DNA of 8,135 nt, taken from contig CALISH010000051.1 of NCBI GenBank assembly GCA_938041275.1, forward strand, positions 1 through 8,135, given 5' to 3'. Positions 1 to 7,100 of this stretch are shown one piece after another (the first letter of the stretch is position 1; the number at the start of each line of letters is the position of its first letter). This DNA is from an uncultured Solobacterium sp. (lineage in GTDB: Bacteria; Bacillota_I; Bacilli_A; Erysipelotrichales; Erysipelotrichaceae). The translations under genes and the position numbers were made by a program. The notes beneath the pieces were generated by a model that ran no database searches, was not told the DNA's origin, and worked only from the letters and a program-made list of their open reading frames with translations.

Positions 1-21
1 CAGGATTATGATACACTGTGA
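1..21 (+). CDS. possible 3' end of an upstream gene
   Basis: Frame 1 reads six sense codons (QDYDTL) and then TGA at 19-21, 24 nt before the first hairpin. That is where the end of an upstream gene would be expected. Six codons cannot identify a product. The second frame stays open to a TAG at 68-70 but would run through the hairpin, so it is less likely. This is an inference from position only. Confidence 0.3.
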   Translation, partial: QDYDTL

Positions 22-40
22 TCAACACTTGGTCTTCTTA

Positions 41-86
41 AGCAGCCCCTATAGGATACTTGTCCTATAGGGGATTTTGCTGTTTT
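41..86 (+). terminator. G/C-clamped hairpin, probable intrinsic terminator
   Basis: CCCCTATAGGA (46-56) and TCCTATAGGGG (63-73) are perfect 11-bp complementary arms around the 6-nt loop TACTTG. AGCA (41-44) can also pair with TGCT (78-81) across a small internal loop. The 3' side is T-rich (ATTTTGCTGTTTT, 74-86) but is not a clean T run. The position, after a possible gene end and before the next gene, suits a terminator. The hairpin's relationship to the one at 1069-1096 suggests a phage-specific class. A processing or regulatory hairpin is the alternative. Confidence 0.7.
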
Positions 87-135
87 AATAAATTATTACC
101 AGATAAACAAGTTATTAATCTTATATAGCCTAAGT

Positions 136-140
136 GAGGT
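136..140 (+). promoter_or_regulatory. ribosome binding site GAGGT
   Basis: GAGGT lies 6 nt before the ATG at 147. It is a moderate Shine-Dalgarno match and is the main evidence that the short frame behind it is translated. Confidence 0.6.
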
Positions 141-146
141 ACAGTT

Positions 147-293
147 ATGACTGATAAGAGCAAAAAAGATATGTTAGAAAATGGGAATATGAGCTTTATT
201 GATTTCTTAAATCAAAGCACACCTGTAGAATTAAATGAGTTTCTCAAATCTAAAGGGAAACGAAAAGTAAGATCTATGTTTATACGTCTATAA
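147..293 (+). CDS. small hypothetical phage protein, 48 aa
   Basis: This frame encodes 48 residues from ATG to TAA. I do not recognise the family. The N-terminus is Lys/Asp-rich (MTDKSKKDMLEN). The middle looks helical and amphipathic (MSFIDFLNQSTPVELNEFL). The C-terminus is strongly basic (KSKGKRKVRS, then MFIRL), which could suit contact with nucleic acid or an acidic protein partner, though that is inference. No signal peptide, membrane segment or cysteine is seen. The start is supported by GAGGT 6 nt upstream; the internal Met9 has no comparable site. The gap to the next gene is 43 nt with no terminator between them, so the two are probably co-transcribed. Its arginine codons are mixed (CGA, AGA, CGT), unlike the all-CGT next gene, suggesting lower expression. 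Confidence 0.65.
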   Translation: MTDKSKKDMLENGNMSFIDFLNQSTPVELNEFLKSKGKRKVRSMFIRL

Positions 294-297
294 GACT

Positions 298-303
298 TAT
301 AAT
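298..303 (+). promoter_or_regulatory. possible -10 box TATAAT
   Basis: A perfect TATAAT lies just after the stop of the 48-aa gene and about 20 nt before the next Shine-Dalgarno site. No TTGACA-like -35 is visible at the expected distance, and such hexamers arise by chance in AT-rich DNA. If real, it would give the 176-aa gene its own transcript with a short leader. Confidence 0.25.
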
Positions 304-322
304 ATAAACTAATTTTCTTTAT

Positions 323-327
323 GGAGG
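323..327 (+). promoter_or_regulatory. ribosome binding site GGAGG
   Basis: GGAGG lies 9 nt before the ATG at 337. This strong site fixes the start of the 176-aa gene and argues against the out-of-frame ATG at 321. Confidence 0.85.
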
Positions 328-336
328 AAACAAAAC

Positions 337-867
337 ATGAGTACTGTAAAAGAATTAATGGGACAAATCAAAGCCGAATTGAAACATGCATCTGCTTCTA
401 ATAAAGATGAAGCACGTGTAATGGCAGCTATGCTTAATGACACTGATTTTAAAGTTGGTGTATATGATTCCACTGGCAAAGTTGGTGAAGTATGTATCGC
501 TGATGATTATCGTAATATCTTAGCTAATGCTATCTCTTCTACAACTAAAATTTCTAAAGAAGAAGCTACAGTATTAGCCGCTGGTTATGAAGCTAAGAAA
601 GCTGATGCTGAACGTATGTTGAATATTGTTAAAACATTCCCATTCGAATATATGCGTAATACTGGTCGTACTTTCAAACTAGGTGGTCGTGAAAAATCCA
701 ATATCACTTTATCTTTCAAAGATGTACAAGCTTCCACTCGTTCTTTCCCTAAACAAGAGGGTATCGATAAAGATGGTAAAGCTATCTACGTTAAAACTGA
801 AGTTAAAGTACCTGGCTATGAAAGTATCAAAGTTCAAAACCCTTGCCCAGCTTGGGTTAAAAAATAA
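337..867 (+). CDS. hypothetical phage protein, 176 aa, probably highly expressed
   Basis: This is a complete 176-residue frame behind a strong GGAGG. I cannot name the family with confidence. Residues 1-35 look helical and rich in Lys, Ala and Glu. Residues about 38-55 look like beta strands (FKVGVYDSTGKVGEVCIA). Residues about 57-100 look helical (YRNILANAI, then KEEATVLAAGYEAKKADAERM). The C-terminal third is basic and strand-like, ending NPCPAWVKK. No signal peptide or membrane segment is seen. All seven arginines are CGT and most glycines are GGT, a pattern expected of an abundantly made protein. It lies upstream of the giant tape-measure-like gene. A structural, head or tail morphogenesis, or DNA-associated virion role is plausible, but this rests on context and codon use only. 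A frameshifted tail-chaperone pair was checked and not supported. Confidence 0.92.
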   Translation: MSTVKELMGQIKAELKHASASNKDEARVMAAMLNDTDFKVGVYDSTGKVGEVCIADDYRNILANAISSTTKISKEEATVLAAGYEAKKADAERMLNIVKTFPFEYMRNTGRTFKLGGREKSNITLSFKDVQASTRSFPKQEGIDKDGKAIYVKTEVKVPGYESIKVQNPCPAWVKK

Positions 868-881
868 TACAGCTATAACAA

Positions 882-944
882 AATAGTGAGTAGAAGTATA
901 ATGCCATCGCCAAGAATACGAGCAATTATAATTATACTCACATT
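882..944 (+). other. imperfect stem-loop in leader
   Basis: GTGAGTA (886-892) pairs perfectly with TACTCAC (935-941). AAT (882-884) and ATT (942-944) extend it past a bulged A. Inside, TATAAT (897-902) can pair with ATTATA across a symmetric 4-nt internal loop, and short GC and TCG/CGA pairs follow. No T run follows, so a simple terminator is unlikely. The 7-bp outer stem recalls a tRNA acceptor, but no T-loop or anticodon arm fits. Confidence 0.45.
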
Positions 945-953
945 GAATTTCTT

Positions 954-1002
954 CCTAGTTAGTAAGGTGCTTTCATACCTCTAGCCAACCTTACTATCTA
1001 GG
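954..1002 (+). other. 15-bp stem-loop in leader
   Basis: CCTAGTTAGTAAGGT (954-968) and ACCTTACTATCTAGG (988-1002) are complementary over 15 positions with a single T-T mismatch, closing a 19-nt loop (969-987). The loop contains ACCT (977-980), which could pair instead with AGGT (965-968), so an alternative fold exists. No T run follows the 3' arm. Function unknown. It could protect the transcript, be an RNase site, or be bound by a protein. Confidence 0.55.
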
Positions 1003-1061
1003 TAGGATTCCTCTTATAGTTATCACATTAACTCCCTTTTCTAACTTAACTGACTCCAACA

Positions 1062-1106
1062 CAAATATCCCCATATAGGCACTGTCCTATATGGGGTATT
1101 TGCCGT
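1062..1106 (+). terminator. second G/C-clamped hairpin, probable terminator
   Basis: CCCCATATAGG (1069-1079) and CCTATATGGGG (1086-1096) form a perfect 11-bp stem around CACTGT. CAAATA (1062-1067) continues the pairing with TATTTG (1097-1102) past one bulged T at 1068. Both this hairpin and the one at 46-73 have CCCC/GGGG clamps, a TATAGG core, a 6-nt loop and a TTTGCYGT tail. It would end the transcript of the 176-aa gene or act in the leader of the giant gene, whose start is about 50 nt downstream. The short T tract makes efficient intrinsic termination uncertain. Confidence 0.6.
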
Positions 1107-1133
1107 ATGTCAAGAACACACCATTAATCCAAG

Positions 1134-1141
1134 AAAGGAGG
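1134..1141 (+). promoter_or_regulatory. perfect ribosome binding site AAAGGAGG
   Basis: AAAGGAGG is a full match to the 16S anti-Shine-Dalgarno. It lies 7 nt before TTG at 1149 and settles that TTG as the start of the giant gene. The first in-frame ATG (1236) is 29 codons later and has no such site. Confidence 0.9.
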
Positions 1142-1148
1142 AATTCAC

Positions 1149-4100
1149 TTGGCAAAAGTTAAAATTACTAATTATCTAAAGAACCTTGGTAAGTCTTTAG
1201 TATTTGCTACAGTAGAAGATACTATTAAAGCTGAGATGCCATCAGCTACAGAGTTTATGTCTACTAATGCTGATACTATGAAACACGTTTACCATGGTAT
1301 AAAAGATTATAAAAGTACAGTTAAACGTGCTGGTCAAATGATTGCTAATACTGGTCTATATCAAGCAGGTGACTATGCTTTTAAATCCGCTTTAGAGGAT
1401 TTAAAAACTGGTAATTTCTATAACCAGCAACGTGGTGATGACTTAATGATGAAGTCAATGGGTATGGATGATTTCGATATGGATTTCGATGATGATTTCT
1501 CTATGGAATCTGATAATACACCTAGTCTTGATCATGATACAGAAGCCACTATACAAACTATAGAAGCTAGTACTGCTGCTAGTACTAATGCTATTGCTGG
1601 TGCTACTGTAAAAAGTGCTGAGCATGTAGCTGGCACTGTACGTCAAAGTACTGCCCTAATGTTTGCTCAACAAGAGAAACTATTCTCTGGGTTAAATAAT
1701 AATATTTTGGGAATGCATGGTACTCTAAGTAATATTATGTCATTCAATCAAAATAACTTGCAAGCTCATTTAGAGAACTCTCGTAAGTATTTTGAAGAGT
1801 CCACTAAATTAAATCGTGAAAACAATGCTATCTTAAAAGAAATACTAGATATGCAACGTCATGATTTCCAAGCTAGACAAAAAGCTCAAGAAGAAGCAGC
1901 TAAGAGAACTAAAAATAAATTTGATATTACAAATCTAATTGGTCCAAATGGTGGAATAAATCTAGCTAGTTATTTTAGTAATATCAAGAAGAATGCTACA
2001 GATGAACTAGAGTCATCTGAGCTTGGTATATTAGCTGGAATGGACACAGACCAATTAAAGATGATGGTAGCAAATCCATTATCTATCATTCCTATTGCTA
2101 TTGGTCAAGGTATCATTGGGAAGAACGTTCGTGCTCAAATGAAGAAACTAGATAAGACCTTATCTGGTACATTCGCACACATGCTTGCAGAGCTTCACAA
2201 AGCAGGGCAAGAACGTGATGGTATAGCTGGTATTATAGGTCGTATCTTTGGTGCTAAACAAGAGATGACCACTAAACTCAAAACTGATAAGTTTGAGAAG
2301 GGTCCTGTACCGTTCGATGGTATTACTAAGAAAGCTATCATTGATGTAATTCCTGGGCATTTAGCTAGAATCGAAGCTGCACTTACAGGTAATTCTGCAC
2401 CAGTGTATGATTATGAAACTGGTAAATGGACTACCATGGCTAAGATTAAAGAACGCCGAGACGATATGGAAAAAAGTGCTAAACAAATTGGCTTGGCTGA
2501 ATTTAAAAAGCAAATGGAAAAGGGTGCTATTACTGGCGGTGTAACTAAAGATATAGATTCTATTGGCAGTAAGAAAGAGTTTATGGAAGAACTATCAGAG
2601 TACTTCTTCAAGCATCAAACTCTATCTGGATATAGCGGTAAATATAAAGATGCTGCTAATAAAGCATGGGACAATGCTGATATGTCTTTAGCTGCTAAAG
2701 AAATCCATGACGCTATGTCTAACTTTAATAGTATGATGCATTCTATCGAGAATACTCCGCATGATACTATGCTTAAACTATTTGATGGATCTCAAAAGTT
2801 TGCTGGTAAACAGAATGCTGCTGGGAAACTTTCAGGGGTTAGCTTATTAACAGATGATGATGGTAATGGGGCAATCTATTACTTAAAGAATATCTGGGAA
2901 GAGCTTAAGGTTATCAGAGCTGGCGCATCTCTTGGTGGCTCTGGTAAACGTAAGAAACCAGCTAAGGCTAAATATAAACGTGGTTCTAATACTAATAAAG
3001 CACACATTAGTGGAGAATCCAAATCTAAAAGTTCTTCTGATGACGGAGAAGGTCCCATACTTGGTACTGCTGATCAATGGGCTAATTCAGCAGATGAAGT
3101 TGGGTATGAAGATCCAGATGAGTTAAAGCCAGATCCTAATAATATCTTAGACGAGATATTTAGTGATACTGATGCATCAGCTGCTGATAAGTTTAAAAAT
3201 GTACTTAAAGCATTATATAAATCTCCACGTAGTGTAGTTGCTGGTGCTGTAGGTATGGTTGATAAGCATATCTATAAATTCTTCTTCAAACAAGATACTG
3301 GTCTTAAAGATAAAGAAGGTAAACCTATAGTTGGTTTCTTTAATCGTATGGCTTATCAATTAGATAAGACATTTGACAGTGTAGTTGATACTTTGAAGAA
3401 GAAACTACTAAATCCTATTAAAGCTAAAGCTAAGAAAGCTTGGCGTAAAGGTAAAGAATTCTTTGGTGGGTTTGTAGATGAAGATGATCAAGAAACATTT
3501 ACAAATACATTTAAAGATTCTAAAGATGGGTTTATTGGTTCTATTAAAGAGCAATTTGCATCTGTAAAGAAAGATATCTTTAAAGAAGATACTGAGATGA
3601 AGCTTGCTTCTCAATCTAAGCAGTCTCGTGCAGTATTCATGAATAAGCTAGAAAGTATGCTTAGTAATGCTGTAACTAAAGATGAAGAAGATAGCATTAA
3701 GAAGCGTATTAATAAAGCTAAACGTCTCTTCAAAGAAAAAGAGAATGAAGAAGATAAAGAAGAAAAAGCTAAGCTAGGTCAGAATTATAATGGTACTTTA
3801 AATGTGCCAGCTTATTCTTTGACTACAGTATCTCCTGGTGAAGCTATTATTCCAGCAGACCAAAACCCATTCAATCCTGATAGAGATAAAGCTAATCGCA
3901 GTAAAGATCGCTATGAGGAAGATAAATTAAAACGTAAATTTATTGGCGCTGACGGTCAAGAGATTTTATCTCATGCTGACGGTACCTCATCTTTTGGTAA
4001 GGCTGGTAAGTTTGCTCGTGGCAAACTAGATGCTTTATGGAAAGATGGTTTTGGTCGTATTGGAGATATGATCAAAGAAACCCTAGGTTCTGATGCATTT

Positions 4101-7100
4101 AAAAACTGGAATGAAAAAGACCGTGACTTATTCATGAATCCTGCTAAGCTTGCTGGTAAAGGCTTAGCTGGCGGTGGTGCAGGTGCTTTAATTGGTACTT
4201 TATTCGCTCCAGGTGTCGGTACTATTATTGGCGGTTTAGCTGGTGCTGCAGGTAATATCCTAAGAGAATCTGAAACTGTTAAAGGTTGGCTATTTGGTCA
4301 AATAGGTAAAGATGGTACCCGTCAAGGTGGTGTATTCTCTCGTAAGACACAAGCCTTAATGAAGAAGTATCTTCCTGATATGGGTGCATGGGGTACTGTC
4401 GGTTCTGTAGCTGGTTTATTAACTGGCTTTGGTCCTGTTGGTGGTGCTATGCTTGGTGCTGCTATAGGTTTTGCTAAGAATAACCAATCTATTTCTGATA
4501 AATTATTCGGTACACAATTAAAAGATAAAGATGGTCATATTATTGGTCGTGCTAATAATGGTATCTTATCTAAGAAACAACAAGCATTCTTAAAGAAATC
4601 TTATAAGACTATGCTTCCTGGTGCTTTAGCTGGATTAGTTTTAGACCCTACAGGTGGTTTCTTAACTAATATTGCATTCGGTGCTGGTGGTAGTTTATTA
4701 CTTACATCTGACAAATTCCAAAACTTCATGTTAGGTAAACGTGGATTTGATGGTAAACGTCGTGGTGGCGTAGTTGGTAAACTAGAAACTGCTCTTACTT
4801 CACCAATTAAACTATTTGCTAAATCTATTACAGATACCAAGGAAGGTTGGATAGGTAAATCTATCGTTAAACCAACGGCTACACTCTTCAAAGGTTTAGC
4901 TGGTGAGATTAAAATGGCTTGGCGTAAAACTAATATCATGGATGTAATTGGAGCTGCTTGGAGAAAAGCTATCGAAAAGACAGTTGGTATTCCATTCATG
5001 CATAAATTAAAAGAAAGCTTCTTGAAACCATTAAAATCTAAAATTGGCGGTTGGATAGGTTCTATATTCAAACCAATTAAAGCTGGCGGTAACTGGCTTA
5101 AAGGTAAAGTTGCAGCAGGCTTTGGTAAGCTAGGTGAAGCTGGTGACTTACTAATTGACCGTCAACAAATGCAAGGCTTAGGTGCAGCTTTAGGTATGTC
5201 TGCTAGAGAACGTCTAGAACGTGGTAAACAACGTGGGCTAGATGGTTATAAATACCAAACTATGGATACTAAGTTAGTTGGTATGAGTGCTGGTCAGTTA
5301 AATACTTATCGTAACTCTCTATATGCTATGCTTGATGGTGATCAAATACATGACCATAAAGTTGATACTATTAAAGCTGCTAGAGAAAAATTCTATGGTA
5401 ATAAACGTGATTTAGAAAATGGTTGGACTAAGAAAGGTGCAGATGAAATCGCTGTAGCTTTGGATAAGGGAGAACCATGGGATAAGATTAAGAAAATTAT
5501 CTTAGATCATCGTTTACCTGCAGAGTCTGAGGAGTTCTTATTACGTGAAGCTAAAAAGACATATGATGAAGTTACAGCTATGTCTGATATGCAAAAGATC
5601 TCAGCAGAAGAACGTGCTAAGATTCAAGCAGAAACAGAAAAATCTCTTGGTCTTGAAAAAGGTGCTTTAAGCTCTAGAAGTACAACTAATGATATTCTAT
5701 CTACATTTAATAATGAACTTAGTGAACGTGATGTAGACACGGCATTAGGTGCTAAAACTGAAGTAGTAAATAAAAAGATAGTTACTGCTATGGATACATC
5801 TGTCCAATATTTAGATAAGATGAATCTACAGTTAGCAAATATCGCTAGTCTTATTTATTCTGGTAAACCTATCAATGATGATATCATGAGGGAATATAAG
5901 ATAAATAAGAATGGTACCGCAACTCCAGTAGATGCAGCATCTGCTGATACATCATTGCCATCTGGATATACTAGATCTGGTAATAAATATTATGATGCTC
6001 AAGGACGCGAAGTAGTTAAAACTACTGATGGTGGTTTTAAAATAGCTGATACTGAATCTAATAGCGATATTAAGAAAGAGGCCGAAGCTAAAGAGAAACG
6101 TGAAGATGAACGTTTCGACAAATTAGAAGATTCAATTAATAAGAATAATGGTAAAGACGATAAGAAAAAAGATAAAGACAAAGGTAGCATCTTTGGTAAA
6201 CTTAAAGGTGCATTAGCTGGTCTTATAGGTCTTGGTGGATCTATGGGTGGCCTGTTAATGAACCTAGGTAAAGGTGTTGCTGGTGCTGGTATTGTTGGTT
6301 TATTTGCTCCTCAATTAATTAAAGCTATGCCTGCTATTATTGATGCAGTAAAACAAAACTCCAAACCTATTGCCGATTCTATATCTTCTGTAGTTACCGA
6401 AGTCATTCCTCAAATCACTAAGAACTTATTCCATAGTATGGCTGATTTTATCACTGACCCTAAAGTTGGTGTAGTATCTAAATTGATCGGTACAGTTGCT
6501 GTTGGTGGTCTTATGGCTAAAGCAGTATGGCCTCTAGTTAATGTAGGTAAGACTATATTCTCTATGGGTAAAGGTTTATTCACTTGGTTTAGAGGTTCTT
6601 CTAAGAAGACTGAAACTGAAATGACTATTGCTGCTAATGCGATGAATCGTGCGGCTACTGCTATGGAAATGATGGCACGTAGTGGCCCTTATTCTCAAAT
6701 GGCTAAGAATATGGGTCTTAGTGGTGGTATTTCACCTGGACATACTCCTGGTACTGGTAAAAAACCTGGCAAGAAACCTAAAGGTAGGCTAGGCGGATTC
6801 TTCAGTAGATTTGGCGGAGCTAAAACAAAACTAGCCGCATCTATTGCTGCAACTATGGGTTTAGATTATGCATTAAATTCTATGACTGCTGATGCTGCTG
6901 AACCTATGGAGCCTAATGACCTTAGTTATGATGTAACTGGGAATGGTGAAATTCCTACAGGAGCAAATTACGGCCAATCTAATATGAACCCACAGGAACT
7001 TGAAAATGAAGGCTTCTCTGTAGGTTCTGTAGTTGCTGAGGGTGCTCAGTGGATGGCTATTGATTATGCTACTGGTAAAGTTTGGGACAAAGTTGGTGGT

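Larger units (their letters stand above)
868..1148 (+). other. structured intergenic leader before the giant gene
   Basis: This 281-nt gap holds no gene I can support. It contains three successive inverted repeats (886-941, 954-1002, 1069-1096) and ends in a perfect Shine-Dalgarno. The stretch 1003-1060 is pyrimidine-rich and shows nothing I can name. A gap this long and structured between probable structural genes suggests a transcript end, a processed leader or translational control of the giant gene. No clear -35/-10 promoter pair was found in it. Confidence 0.6.

Noticed and set aside
321..323. ATG overlapping the ribosome site of the 176-aa gene
   Set aside because: It is in a different frame and its ATGGAGG is the Shine-Dalgarno itself.
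683..886. 67-codon + strand frame overlapping the end of the 176-aa gene
   Set aside because: It is out of frame with the well-supported gene, has no ribosome site and gives a Lys/Leu-rich shadow translation.
856..886. Programmed frameshift at GTTAAAAAATAA, as in tail assembly chaperone pairs
   Set aside because: The A-run is not in a proper X XXY YYZ phase. The -1 frame stops at 876-878 and the +1 frame at 884-886, so neither gives a useful extension.
886..941. tRNA, suggested by a 7-bp acceptor-like stem
   Set aside because: The element is only 56 nt and lacks a T-loop (GTTC), D-arm and anticodon arm.
954..1002. T-box or other known riboswitch
   Set aside because: I see no T-box AGGGTGGNACCGCG core, no specifier loop and no paired terminator/antiterminator. 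No known riboswitch class is recognisable.
1236..1238. ATG as the start of the giant gene
   Set aside because: It is in frame but has no Shine-Dalgarno. TTG at 1149 has a perfect AAAGGAGG at ideal spacing, and the 29 codons between read as normal coding sequence.
4601..5071. 156-codon open frame on the minus strand
   Set aside because: It lies wholly inside the giant + strand frame, whose codon pattern (GGT, GCT, AAA, TTA) explains it as a shadow. Its protein is rich in Pro/Leu/Ser with no recognisable domain.
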